A program made the position numbers and the translations under genes. The notes below the pieces were generated by a model. The model was not told the DNA's origin. It made no database searches and was given only the letters and a program-made list of their open reading frames with translations. 64,000 nt of DNA from Palsa-892 sp963751615 (lineage in GTDB: Bacteria; Pseudomonadota; Alphaproteobacteria; Rhizobiales; Xanthobacteraceae), in assembly GCA_963751615.1 (NCBI GenBank), contig CAVVVG010000005.1, forward strand, positions 434,001 through 498,000. The letters run 5' to 3'. This document shows, piece after piece, positions 7,691 to 16,295 of the stretch (position 1 is the first letter of the stretch; each line of letters opens with the position of its first letter).

Positions 7691-8482
7691 ATGCCCCAGG
7701 TCTATAACGCAATCGAGCTCAAGGAAGTAACCAAGGCTTACGACGAGAAAGCCAAGGTGCTCGATCGGGTTTCCATCGCCGTACCGGCAGGCGAATTTCT
7801 TGCGATCGTCGGCCCATCCGGCTCCGGCAAAACAACACTTCTGCGATTGATCAACAGGCTCGCCGAACTGTCGGCCGGAACCGTGCGGGTAGATGGAGAA
7901 AACATCCACGATACCGATCCGATCGGGCTCCGTCGAAGGATCGGCTATGTGTTTCAAGGCATTGGTCTGTTTCCGCATATGACGGTCGCAGAAAACATCG
8001 CGATCACACCTCGTTTGATCGGATGGGATGATGCCAAGCGCGCGGCTCGCGTGCAGGAACTCCTGCTTCTCGTGCGACTTGATCCAGCCAAATATCGCGA
8101 CCGTTTCCCAGCTGAACTTTCCGGCGGCGAACGCCAAAGAGTTGGCGTTGCACGCGCGCTCGCGGCCAAGCCGAAAATCGTACTGATGGACGAACCGTTC
8201 GGCGCGCTCGACGCGCTTACCCGCGACGCGCTTGGCCGTGATTATCGTGGACTGCACGAAAAACTCGGTATTACGACGGTAATGATAACGCACGATCTTA
8301 CTGAGGCAGCCCTCCTCGCCGACCGTATTGTCGTCATTCATCAGGGACTATTGGTCGAAGAAGGAACGCCGCGCGAGCTGATGACGGCGCCAAAAAATGT
8401 CTATGTCCGCGAGCTAGTAAAAACACCACGAAGCCAGGCCGCGCGCCTTGCGGCGCTCATGAAGGGCGAGGATCCGCAATGA
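7691..8482 (+). CDS. Glycine betaine/ergothioneine-type ABC transporter ATPase
   Basis: This ATPase would power the import complex encoded with the next gene. The 263 residues (start MPQVYNAIEL, chosen over an extension into the dedA gene) hold Walker A GPSGSGKTT at 41-49, a Q-loop in YVFQGIGLFPHMT, the signature LSGGERQRVGVARAL, Walker B LMDEPFGALD and the H-loop ITHDL. The FQGIGLFPHMTVAENI wording is typical of the ProV/OpuCA/OsmV group. A C-terminal tail of about 20 residues lacks the CBS domains of osmosensing members. It overlaps the fused permease gene by four bases (ATGA), so they are coupled. Confidence 0.92.
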   Translation: MPQVYNAIELKEVTKAYDEKAKVLDRVSIAVPAGEFLAIVGPSGSGKTTLLRLINRLAELSAGTVRVDGENIHDTDPIGLRRRIGYVFQGIGLFPHMTVAENIAITPRLIGWDDAKRAARVQELLLLVRLDPAKYRDRFPAELSGGERQRVGVARALAAKPKIVLMDEPFGALDALTRDALGRDYRGLHEKLGITTVMITHDLTEAALLADRIVVIHQGLLVEEGTPRELMTAPKNVYVRELVKTPRSQAARLAALMKGEDPQ

Positions 8483-10047
8483 GCGAAATCGATCCGCGCT
8501 TCTACGACGCGCTGACGAAGCTGCCCGACTACCTCGGCAGTCATGTCCTAGTTAGCGTGACAGCGCTCGCGCTCGGGTTTGCGATCAGCTTGCCGCTCGC
8601 GATTGTTGCAACGTACCGGCCTTTCTTGCGCAATCTTAGTCTCGGTTTTGCGAGCGTGATTCAGACGATCCCCGGCCTCGCGTTGCTTGCGCTTTTCTAC
8701 CCCCTTCTGCTTGGGCTTTCCGCCCTTACCGCAAAAATATTCGGCACGGGATTTTCCGCACTTGGTTTTCTGCCTTCGGTGCTCGCACTCGCGCTTTACT
8801 CAATGCTGCCCGTCCTACGAAACACCGTAATAGGTATTTTGGGCATCGATCCTGCCGTGCGTGAAGCGACACTCGGTGTCGGTATGACGAAGCAACAGGC
8901 GCTGATGATGGTCGAATTGCCACTCGCGCTACCCGTCATCATGGCGGGCATCCGCACCGCCGCCGTCTGGGTCATTGGCACCGCGACGTTGGCAACACCC
9001 GTCGGCCAAACAAGCTTGGGCAACTACATCTTCACCGGATTGCAGACACAGAACTGGGTATTCGTGGTCTTCGGTTGCGTAGCTTCGGCGTTGCTCGCGC
9101 TCGCGGTCGATCAGTTGCTGGCGCTGATGGAAAGTGGCGTGAAGACCCGTAAGCGTTTGCATATCGCGGCCGGAGCTGCCGGAATCGCACTACTTATCGC
9201 CGCCGCCCTCGCGCCGAGCGTTTCTCGGCCTGCGGCAGCCTATGTTATCGGCGCGAAAACGTTTACCGAGCAATATATTCTCGAGGCGCTGATCGAACAG
9301 CGCCTAGAGGCTGCGGGATTTTCCTCAAGACGCCGCGACGGGCTCGGCTCAGTCGTGATTTTCAACGCGCTCGCGAGCGGCGACATCGACCTCTACGTCG
9401 AATATTCCGGTACCTTGTGGTCGAACCAGCTAAAGCGAACAGAAGCGAAGCCGCGCGGGACCGTGCTGGCAGACTTGAAACAATGGTTGGCTGAGAAATA
9501 CAAGATAGTGCTGCTCGGCGAACTCGGCTTTGAAAATGCTTATGCACTGGCGATGTCACGCAAACAGGCGGAGGCACGCGGCATTCATTCCATCGAAGAT
9601 CTCGCCCGCCATGCGCCGCAATTGTCCATTGCCGGCGACTACGAGTTTTTCGAGCGCCCCGAATGGAAAGCAATCGTCGCTGCTTACGGCCTCAAATTCC
9701 GCGAGCAGAAATTAGTCCAGCCTGAATTCATGTATCGAGCGGCGGCCGCGGGCGAAGTCGATGTCATCTCGGCGTATACGAGCGAGGGCCGCATCGTCCA
9801 GCACGATCTGGTCATTCTCGACGATTCGAAAAATGCGATTCCGCCATACGATGCCATATTGCTGCTCGCATCGCATCGCTCAGACGATGGAAAACTGATA
9901 GCGGCATTAAAACCGTTGATCGGCGCGATCGACGTGAAGCTGATGCGTGAAGCCAATTTGCGCGCGAACGGCAAGGGCGCGAAAAGCTCTCCCGAGGAAA
10001 TCGCACGTTGGATGTGGACCGAGATCGAAAAGAAACGGCAGCGCTAG
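8479..10047 (+). CDS. ABC transporter permease fused to substrate-binding protein (OpuC/EgtU-like)
   Basis: A 522-residue fusion. Residues 1 to about 215 form the permease, with YLGSHVLVSVTALALGFAISLPLA and the EAA-type block EATLGVGMTKQQALMMVELPLALP. A hydrophobic segment near 228-250 then leads to a binding domain (about 250-520) starting with VIGAKTFTEQYILEALIEQRLEAAGF, typical of the OpuAC/EgtUC class of quaternary-amine binders. Such fusions import glycine betaine, choline, carnitine or, in EgtU, ergothioneine; the aromatic cage cannot be judged here. It pairs with the ATPase just upstream. Its stop shares the palindrome CTAG with the stop of the converging SDR gene. Confidence 0.9.
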   Translation: MSEIDPRFYDALTKLPDYLGSHVLVSVTALALGFAISLPLAIVATYRPFLRNLSLGFASVIQTIPGLALLALFYPLLLGLSALTAKIFGTGFSALGFLPSVLALALYSMLPVLRNTVIGILGIDPAVREATLGVGMTKQQALMMVELPLALPVIMAGIRTAAVWVIGTATLATPVGQTSLGNYIFTGLQTQNWVFVVFGCVASALLALAVDQLLALMESGVKTRKRLHIAAGAAGIALLIAAALAPSVSRPAAAYVIGAKTFTEQYILEALIEQRLEAAGFSSRRRDGLGSVVIFNALASGDIDLYVEYSGTLWSNQLKRTEAKPRGTVLADLKQWLAEKYKIVLLGELGFENAYALAMSRKQAEARGIHSIEDLARHAPQLSIAGDYEFFERPEWKAIVAAYGLKFREQKLVQPEFMYRAAAAGEVDVISAYTSEGRIVQHDLVILDDSKNAIPPYDAILLLASHRSDDGKLIAALKPLIGAIDVKLMREANLRANGKGAKSSPEEIARWMWTEIEKKRQR

Positions 10048-10898
10048 TGCGGCTTGTATTCGAGCCCGAGCCGCTTTGCGATCAGTCGATCTTGCACGCG
10101 TTTCGGCAGCAGCGCCGTGAGAAACCGCATGCCTTGTCCCGGCGTGATGGTGTAGCGCGCCCATGGCTTCTTCGCGGTCAGCGCGTGAAGAATGAGTTGT
10201 GCAACGTCTTCCGGCGGCAAACCGCTGGCGCCTGCCTGCTGCATGCCCGCGCGCATTTTTTTGAGCGCCTCGAAATAGGGTGCCTTGGCGTACTTATTGA
10301 GATCGGCCTTTTCGCCTTTCTCCCAGATCGGTGTCCTGATCGGTCCCGGTCCGATCACGATCACATCGATACCGAAGAACATCAATTCGCGCCTGAGGCT
10401 TTCAGACAGTCCCTCGATCGCGTGTTTTGACGCGGAATAAGGCCCGGCGAACGGCAACGCCCGTTTACCCGCGACCGACGAAATCATCACGATCCGACCC
10501 GGTGGACCTTTTAGTGACCGATCAATACCCAAGAGCGGCGCGAAGGATTGCAGCACAATGACCTGGCCAACGACGTTAATCTCGAGTTGATTGCGAAAAT
10601 CGGCGATGTCGATGTCAAGAATCGGGCCGGGAATTGCGACGCCTGCATTGTTCACAAGACCCGCGAGCGTATCGCCGTTCAAAGCTGTGCAAACCTCGGC
10701 CGCTGCTTTTTTCACAGCGGCCTCGTTCGTGACGTCGAACACGAGCGGCTTGAAATTCGCGCCCAGCTCTTTCGAAACCCTTTTGGCATCAACCTGATTA
10801 CGCACGCTGCCAAACACCCGGATACCCTCCGCGATCAGCAGCCTTGCAGTTGCGAATCCGATGCCAGTCGAAGCACCCGTGATGACGACGGATCGCAA
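10044..10898 (-). CDS. SDR family NAD(P)-dependent oxidoreductase
   Basis: A short-chain dehydrogenase of 284 residues. The cofactor motif TGASTGIG sits at residues 7-14, NNAG near 87, the catalytic Ser in MISSVAGK near 142, and the YxxxK pair in YSASK near 155. PGPIRTPIW follows. The start is TTG at 10898, two bases after the ilvC stop, with GAGGAA as ribosome site inside the ilvC end; no ATG gives a better N terminus. It therefore looks like the last gene of the ilv run. The substrate is not evident; the tail with PEDVAQLI resembles broad-specificity members. Confidence 0.88.
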   Translation of the reverse strand: MRSVVITGASTGIGFATARLLIAEGIRVFGSVRNQVDAKRVSKELGANFKPLVFDVTNEAAVKKAAAEVCTALNGDTLAGLVNNAGVAIPGPILDIDIADFRNQLEINVVGQVIVLQSFAPLLGIDRSLKGPPGRIVMISSVAGKRALPFAGPYSASKHAIEGLSESLRRELMFFGIDVIVIGPGPIRTPIWEKGEKADLNKYAKAPYFEALKKMRAGMQQAGASGLPPEDVAQLILHALTAKKPWARYTITPGQGMRFLTALLPKRVQDRLIAKRLGLEYKPH

Positions 10899-10899
10899 A

Positions 10900-11919
10900 T
10901 CAGTTCCTCGCCTTGTCGACGAGCGCCTTTGCCTTGATCCACGGCATCATAGCGCGCAACTTTTCACCGATCTGCTCGATCGGATGCTGGGCGAGCTTGG
11001 CGCGCGTCGCCTTGAACGAGGTCTGGCTGACCTTGTTTTCCAGCATCCAGTCGCGCGTAAAGCGCCCCGACTGGATATCGGCGAGCACTTTTTTCATTTC
11101 CTTTTTCGTCGCTTCGTTGATGATGCGTGGGCCGGTGACGTATTCGCCGAACTCGGCCGTATTCGAGATCGAATAGTTCATGTTGGCGATACCTCCTTCG
11201 TAGATCAAATCCACGATCAGCTTCACCTCGTGGAGGCATTCGAAATAGGCCATCTCCGGCGCGTAACCGGCTTCGACCAGCGTTTCGTAGCCTGCCTTGA
11301 TGAGTTCGACCAAGCCGCCGCAGAGCACGACCTGTTCGCCGAAGAGATCCGTTTCGCACTCCTCACGGAAAGTGGTCTCGATGATGCCGGCGCGGCCACC
11401 GCCGATCGCCGAAGCATAAGACAATCCGAGATCATGCGCGTTGCCCGATGCGTCCTTGTGGATCGCGAGCAAACACGGCACCCCGCCGCCGCGCAAATAT
11501 TCCGAACGCACCGTGTGGCCCGGGCCCTTCGGCGCCACCATGAGAATATCGAGATCCGCACGTGGCTCGATCAGGTTGAAATGCACGTTTAGGCCATGCG
11601 CGAACATCAAGGCCGCGCCTTGCTTCATATTGACCTGCAAATGATCGCGATAGATGTCGCCCTGCAACTCGTCGGGCGTAAGCATCATCATCACATCGGC
11701 CCACTTCGCGGCTTCTGCGACTTCCATCACCTTGAATTTCTCACCTTCGGCTTTCTTTACGCCCGCGGAGTTCTTTCGAAGCGCAACCCCAACCTCCTTC
11801 ACGCCGGAGTCGCGCAGGTTCAGCGCATGCGCGTGCCCCTGACTGCCATAGCCGATGATCGCGACCTTTTTTCCTTTGATCAGGTTCAGGTCGGCATCAC
11901 GATCGTAATAAACGCGCAT
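10900..11919 (-). CDS. ilvC: Ketol-acid reductoisomerase
   Basis: IlvC converts acetolactate or acetohydroxybutyrate to the dihydroxy acids of valine and isoleucine synthesis, with NADPH and magnesium. The 339 residues match the short class I enzyme. The nucleotide fold GYGSQGHAHALNLRDSG lies at residues 23-39, and the magnesium site lies in the C-terminal knotted domain (DLFGEQVVLCGG, then YFECLHEVKLIVDLIYEGG). It follows ilvN and a LysE gene in the same direction and is directly followed by the SDR gene. Identification is secure. Confidence 0.97.
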   Translation of the reverse strand: MRVYYDRDADLNLIKGKKVAIIGYGSQGHAHALNLRDSGVKEVGVALRKNSAGVKKAEGEKFKVMEVAEAAKWADVMMMLTPDELQGDIYRDHLQVNMKQGAALMFAHGLNVHFNLIEPRADLDILMVAPKGPGHTVRSEYLRGGGVPCLLAIHKDASGNAHDLGLSYASAIGGGRAGIIETTFREECETDLFGEQVVLCGGLVELIKAGYETLVEAGYAPEMAYFECLHEVKLIVDLIYEGGIANMNYSISNTAEFGEYVTGPRIINEATKKEMKKVLADIQSGRFTRDWMLENKVSQTSFKATRAKLAQHPIEQIGEKLRAMMPWIKAKALVDKARN

Positions 11920-11981
11920 TTCACGCCTCTCTTGGTTTTCGTTTCAGATAATTGGCAGCCCACACGCCCTTAGCATATCCC

Positions 11982-12587
11982 CTAACGCCAGGCATCTGCG
12001 AAGACGGGATAAAGCGACGCGACCAATAGTACCGCCATAACGACATTAAAGATCCGCACGTGCAGCGGATCTCTGAGAAATCGCCGAAGGCCTGATCCGA
12101 ACGCGGCCCAAGTCGCGCTCGACGCCGTGCCAACGACAGCAAACAGCGCGGACAGTAAAACGACATTCAGTGGGAAGCTCGTCAGCGCGGCGTAAGTGGT
12201 AATCGCGCCGAGCGCGATGACCCAGCCCTTGGCGTTGATCCACTGAAAGGCTGCGCCCTCAATGAATGTCATCGGCCGGCTTTTTCGTTTGGCTTCTTCA
12301 ACTTTGCCAGACGTTCCGATCGCCCAGGCGAGATAAAGCAGGTATGCCGCTCCGGCATATTTCAGGATCGCGTAGAGCACAGGAAAAATCTGGAAGATTG
12401 CGCCCACACCGATACCGACGAGAAACACCATCAGCCCGAAACCTAGCGAAACGCCGAGCATGTGTGGCAGCGTCCGCGCGAAACCGAAATTCACGCCCGA
12501 CGTCATCAGCATGATGTTGTTCGGTCCCGGTGTAAACAGCATCACGACCGCGAATACGATGAAAGCGGCAAGCAATTCGTGGGACAT
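11982..12587 (-). CDS. LysE family translocator
   Basis: LysE/RhtB proteins export amino acids or related small molecules across the inner membrane. The 201 residues from ATG at 12587 (MSHELLAAFIVFAVVM) contain the family block FTPGPNNIMLMTSG near residue 20 and the following GFARTLPHMLGVSLGF, plus about six hydrophobic spans. The start avoids overlap with ilvN. Its place between ilvN and ilvC suggests, by context only, that it vents an excess branched-chain amino acid or intermediate. Substrate specificity cannot be read from sequence. Confidence 0.88.
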   Translation of the reverse strand: MSHELLAAFIVFAVVMLFTPGPNNIMLMTSGVNFGFARTLPHMLGVSLGFGLMVFLVGIGVGAIFQIFPVLYAILKYAGAAYLLYLAWAIGTSGKVEEAKRKSRPMTFIEGAAFQWINAKGWVIALGAITTYAALTSFPLNVVLLSALFAVVGTASSATWAAFGSGLRRFLRDPLHVRIFNVVMAVLLVASLYPVFADAWR

Positions 12588-12612
12588 TGCAAATGACCAG
12601 CGTTCCGCGCGC

Positions 12613-13167
12613 TTACATCTCCTCGGGCCCGCGAGCGATCGCACAAATTCCGGTGCGCGAAACCTCGACGAGACCGAGTGGTGCCATTAGAACGACGAAT
12701 TGGTCGATTTTTTCGGGCTTTCCGGTCAGCTCGAATACGAAGCTTTCGGTCGAGGCATCAATGACGCGTGCACGAAACGCATCAGCAAGACGCAGCGACT
12801 CGACGCGGTTCTCGCCCTTCCCTTTCACTTTTACGAGCGCGAGTTCGCGTTCAAGCGCCTTGCCCGTCGCAGTGAGATCTATCACACGATGCACCGGCAC
12901 CAGCCTCTCTAGCTGATGCTTGATCTGTTCGATTACCATTGGCGTGCCAGTGGTGGCGATGGTGATCCGAGAGATATGCTTCTCGTGTTCGGTTTCCGAC
13001 ACCGTAAGAGAATCAATGTTGTAGCCACGACCGGAAAAAAGCCCGATCACGCGCGCAAGCACGCCCGGCTCGTTGTCGACAACGACTGAGAGTGTGCGGC
13101 GCACGATTTCTTCTTCCGCGGGCGCTGCGGGATAATGGGAAGTAGTTGCGTCGATTTTCGTAGCCAT
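12613..13167 (-). CDS. ilvN: Acetolactate synthase small (regulatory) subunit
   Basis: This regulatory subunit binds valine and controls the IlvB catalytic subunit. The 184 residues start with a short extension and then an ACT domain, RRTLSVVVDNEPGVLARVIGLFSGRGYNIDSLTV (residues about 24-57, given here by its key parts PGVLARV and GRGYNIDSL). The second half is the ALS-type C-terminal domain ending in MAPLGLVEVSRTGICAIARG. Length and motifs match IlvH/IlvN. It lies 108 bases downstream of ilvB in the same direction, the usual pairing. Confidence 0.95.
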   Translation of the reverse strand: MATKIDATTSHYPAAPAEEEIVRRTLSVVVDNEPGVLARVIGLFSGRGYNIDSLTVSETEHEKHISRITIATTGTPMVIEQIKHQLERLVPVHRVIDLTATGKALERELALVKVKGKGENRVESLRLADAFRARVIDASTESFVFELTGKPEKIDQFVVLMAPLGLVEVSRTGICAIARGPEEM

Positions 13168-13275
13168 GACTCTGTACTTTTGTCATCCGGTCGAGCAGAA
13201 CAAGAGCGGGGTCTATTTCGATTGATTGCGCGGAGATCCTGGATCGATGTTTCGCACCGTCCGGGATGATAGAAA

Positions 13276-15039
13276 TTACACCATCACCTTTCCTTCTTCG
13301 GTGATTGCATCTTCGATCTTCTCCGCGGCATCGCCCAAGATCATTTCGTTATGCGCGCGGCCCGACGGGATCATCGGGAAGCAGTTTTCCGTTTTGTCGA
13401 CCAAGCAGTCGAACAAGACGGGCTTTTTTACCTTAATCATTTCTTTGATCGCGCCGTCGAGATCGCCCGGCTTTTCGCAGCGGATGCCAACACCCTTATA
13501 AGCTTCGGCAAGTTTGACGAAATCCGGCAGCGCCTCCGAATAAGAATGCGAATAGCGTCCACCGTGCAGCAATTCCTGCCACTGGCGCACCATGCCCATA
13601 TATTCGTTGTTTAGGATGAAGACCTTAATCGGCAGATCATACTGAACCGCCGTCGAGAGTTCCTGCATCGTCATCAGCACCGACGCCTCGCCGGCGATAT
13701 CGACCACGAGTGATTTCGGATGTGCCATCTGCACTCCGACCGCGGCCGGTAGACCATAACCCATCGTGCCGAGACCGCCCGAGGTCATCCAACGGCGCGG
13801 CTCCTCAAAACGATAGAATTGCGCCGCCCACATCTGATGCTGGCCGACCTCAGTCGTGATGTAGGTGTCCATACCTTTCGTAAGTTCGTACAGTCGCTGG
13901 ATCGCATATTGCGGCTTGATCACGCTCGTCGAATTCTTATAGGCGAGTGATTTCCGCGCACGCCACTGATCGATTTGCTTCCACCAGTTGGCGAGTGCCT
14001 TCTTGTCCGGTTGCACCGAGGTCGAGCGCCAAATGCGAACCATATCTTCAAGCACATGCGCGCAGTCGCCGATGATCCCTATATCAGCCTTCACGTTCTT
14101 GTTGATTGACGATGGATCAATATCGACGTGTATTTTTTTCGAGCTCGGCGAGAATGCGTCAAGCCGGCCGGTGATGCGGTCATCAAAACGTGCGCCAATA
14201 CAGATCATCACGTCGCAATCGTGCATTGCCCAATTGGCTTCGTAAGTGCCATGCATGCCGAGCATGCCGAGCCATTGCGGCTTCGCCGCCGGAAACGCGC
14301 CGAGACCCATCAAGGTCGAGGTGATCGGGAAGCCCGTGAGCTGCACGAGTTCGCGTAGGAGAACGCTCGCCTCTGAACCCGAATTGATGACCCCACCGCC
14401 TGTATAAAACAACGGTTTTTTCGCGTGATGCATCAGCTCGACCGCGGATTTGATCTTGTCAATGTCGCCCTTTAATTTCGGCTGATAGGTTTTGTGCTGC
14501 ACCGAGCGCGGGCCGACATACGTCCCCTTGGCGAACTGCACGTCCTTAGGAATATCAACAACGACAGGGCCAGGCCGTCCGTTGCCAGCAATGTAAAACG
14601 CCTCATGCAATATGCGTGCGAGATCGTTCACGTCGCGGACGAGATAATTGTGCTTGGTACAGGGCCGCGTGATGCCGACCGTGTCGCATTCCTGGAACGC
14701 GTCGTTGCCAATCAGATGCGTCGGCACCTGGCCCGTGATGACGACTATGGGGATCGAATCCATCAACGCATCGGTGAGACCGGTGACGGCATTGGTGGCA
14801 CCGGGCCCTGAAGTCACAAGCACAGCACCGACCTTGCCGGTGGAGCGCGAATAGCCTTCGGCGGCATGGGTCGCCCCCTGCTCGTGGCGGACGAGGATGT
14901 GCTTCAGTTTCTCCTGCTGAAAGAGCGCATCATAGATTGGCAGTACCGCACCACCGGGATAACCGAAGATGTGCTCAACGCCTTGATCGACGAGCGCCTG
15001 GATCACCATTTCCGCGCCAGTCATCTCCTTTTGCATCAT
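13276..15039 (-). CDS. ilvB: Acetolactate synthase large (catalytic) subunit
   Basis: IlvB joins pyruvate with pyruvate or 2-oxobutyrate using thiamine diphosphate, the first shared step of valine, leucine and isoleucine synthesis. The protein is 587 residues from the ATG at 15039 (or 15036), set by a GGAG site just upstream; a longer frame would run back through the attenuator terminator and is rejected. Seen motifs include the catalytic Glu in HEQGATHAAEGYSR, GARFDDRITG in the middle domain, and the ThDP-binding region around DIAGEASVLM to LNNEYMGMVRQWQ. The leader ahead encodes a Leu/Ile/Val peptide and a strong terminator, so expression should respond to branched-chain aminoacyl-tRNA supply. 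Confidence 0.96.
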   Translation of the reverse strand: MMQKEMTGAEMVIQALVDQGVEHIFGYPGGAVLPIYDALFQQEKLKHILVRHEQGATHAAEGYSRSTGKVGAVLVTSGPGATNAVTGLTDALMDSIPIVVITGQVPTHLIGNDAFQECDTVGITRPCTKHNYLVRDVNDLARILHEAFYIAGNGRPGPVVVDIPKDVQFAKGTYVGPRSVQHKTYQPKLKGDIDKIKSAVELMHHAKKPLFYTGGGVINSGSEASVLLRELVQLTGFPITSTLMGLGAFPAAKPQWLGMLGMHGTYEANWAMHDCDVMICIGARFDDRITGRLDAFSPSSKKIHVDIDPSSINKNVKADIGIIGDCAHVLEDMVRIWRSTSVQPDKKALANWWKQIDQWRARKSLAYKNSTSVIKPQYAIQRLYELTKGMDTYITTEVGQHQMWAAQFYRFEEPRRWMTSGGLGTMGYGLPAAVGVQMAHPKSLVVDIAGEASVLMTMQELSTAVQYDLPIKVFILNNEYMGMVRQWQELLHGGRYSHSYSEALPDFVKLAEAYKGVGIRCEKPGDLDGAIKEMIKVKKPVLFDCLVDKTENCFPMIPSGRAHNEMILGDAAEKIEDAITEEGKVMV

Positions 15040-15074
15040 CCACTCCGTCTCGTTGAATTCCGTTCGAGGTTTCC

Positions 15075-15109
15075 CAAAAATCAAAAAGGGGTCTCTTTGG
15101 AGACCCCTT
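15075..15109 (-). terminator. Attenuator terminator in ilvB leader
   Basis: GGGGTCTC and GAGACCCC form a perfect 8-bp stem, extended by two A-T pairs, with a 4-base loop and followed by TTTTTGATTTTT on the minus strand. This strong intrinsic terminator sits 43 bases past the leader peptide stop and 36 bases before the ilvB ATG. Two copies of the self-complementary octamer GGCGCGCC (15110-15117 and 15155-15162) flank the gap and can pair with each other, a candidate alternative fold. Confidence 0.85.
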
Positions 15110-15151
15110 GGCGCGCCACCAGACAATGAATAGCCATTAGGCCATCCGCCG

Positions 15152-15199
15152 CTAGGCGCGCCCTCCTACTACAGTAATAAGGCTAAGAAACTTGCGCAT
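15152..15199 (-). CDS. Branched-chain leader peptide of the ilvB operon
   Basis: A 15-residue frame reads MRKFLSLITVVGGRA and stops with TAG. It contains Leu, Leu, Ile, Thr, Val, Val within seven residues, the amino acids made by the operon and their precursor threonine. The strong terminator downstream and the ilvB gene behind it complete the plan of an ilv attenuator, as in enteric ilvB and ilvG operons and as proposed for alphaproteobacterial ilv genes. Stalling at the Ile/Val codons would be expected to prevent the terminator and let ilvB-ilvN be read. The frame is short, but composition and placement make chance unlikely. Confidence 0.75.
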   Translation of the reverse strand: MRKFLSLITVVGGRA

Positions 15200-15385
15200 T
15201 TCTGCCCGCTTTCGTTCCAATCGTGTCGCAAAGCTACATTCGAGCGCCCGGGGGGTCAAGCCGTTCCAACCGCTCCGCCGGGGGCCTGATCACGTGTCTT
15301 TCACGGCGACTTGCTGATAGCCCCCGTATGCCTTGGCCTTGCGAGCCTTTAGGTTTTGCACACCAAAGATACGGATTCGCCGACA

Positions 15386-16252
15386 ATGCCATTTTTTCGC
15401 GAAAAAACTGGACGCTGGTCGCCTGAAAAGATCGTGGCTTTCGCCATTGCAATCGTTCCGGCGCTGTGGCTCGCGTGGCTCGTCGCTTCCGATCAGATTG
15501 GCGCGCGCCCGTTCATCGAGGTCACTCATTACTCGGGCCGCTGGATGGTGCGGCTGATCCTGCTTTCACTTTTAATTACGCCCGCACGGCGGATCCTGAA
15601 CTGGGGCAAGCTCATCAATGCACGGCGCACGCTCGGTGTTGCGGCAGCATGTTACGCCGTCTTTCACTTCAGCCTTTACATCGTCGATCAGAAATACGAT
15701 CTCGCCAAGGTCACAAGCGAAATCCTGCTTCGGTTTTATCTGACCATCGGTTTTTTCACATTTATCGGACTGATCACGCTCGGTCTCACCTCGACCGACG
15801 CCGCCGTTCGTCGCCTCGGCGCGAGATGGGGCACACTTCACAAAGGCGTTTACATTATCGGCGTGCTCGGCGTCATCCATTTCACGTTGCAAAAGAAGTT
15901 CGACATCTACGAGCCGACTTTGATGATGGGACTGCTTGCATGGCTTCTCGCCTACCGTGCGCTTTACAAATGGAAGCGCAAGGTTTCTTTCGGCGGACTC
16001 ATCATGCTTGCGATCTTCGCACCATTGTTCACGGCATTGTTCGAAGCGCTTTGGTACAGCGCGCTTTCAGGTGTGCCGTTTGAGCGTATCATCGCGCTGA
16101 ATTTCATGCTCAATGTCGATATTCGCCCGGCATGGTGGGTACTGGGGGCTTCGCTAATTCCGTGCGCTGCCTATCTTGTGACACAATGGTTGTGGCCAAA
16201 GGTACCGCCGCACACAATTCTTAGACCTATCGAACTGCCGCGCGCAAACTGA
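15386..16252 (+). CDS. msrQ: MsrQ-like heme-binding membrane subunit (YedZ family)
   Basis: MsrQ is the heme b membrane partner that passes electrons to the periplasmic methionine sulfoxide reductase MsrP. The protein from ATG 15386 has 288 residues; a TTG ten codons upstream is possible. The ferric-reductase-type core shows YSGRWMVRLILLSLLITPARRI, RRTLGVAAACYAVFHFSLYI and LHKGVYIIGVLGVIHF, with His residues as likely heme ligands. The last 80 or so residues hold further hydrophobic spans and form a long tail compared with E. coli MsrQ. No msrP lies beside it in this window, so its partner must be elsewhere or different. Confidence 0.82.
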   Translation: MPFFREKTGRWSPEKIVAFAIAIVPALWLAWLVASDQIGARPFIEVTHYSGRWMVRLILLSLLITPARRILNWGKLINARRTLGVAAACYAVFHFSLYIVDQKYDLAKVTSEILLRFYLTIGFFTFIGLITLGLTSTDAAVRRLGARWGTLHKGVYIIGVLGVIHFTLQKKFDIYEPTLMMGLLAWLLAYRALYKWKRKVSFGGLIMLAIFAPLFTALFEALWYSALSGVPFERIIALNFMLNVDIRPAWWVLGASLIPCAAYLVTQWLWPKVPPHTILRPIELPRAN

Positions 16253-16295
16253 AGAAGGCGAACGATATGCTCACCTAAGGCGTCGACGAATTTCA

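Noticed and set aside
7475..8341. A 288-residue minus-strand frame over dedA and the ABC ATPase
   Set aside because: Antisense shadow; both plus-strand genes have clear motifs throughout.
15040..15126. Extension of ilvB upstream to 15126
   Set aside because: It would translate through the attenuator terminator, and the ATG at 15039 has the ribosome site and matches the usual enzyme start.
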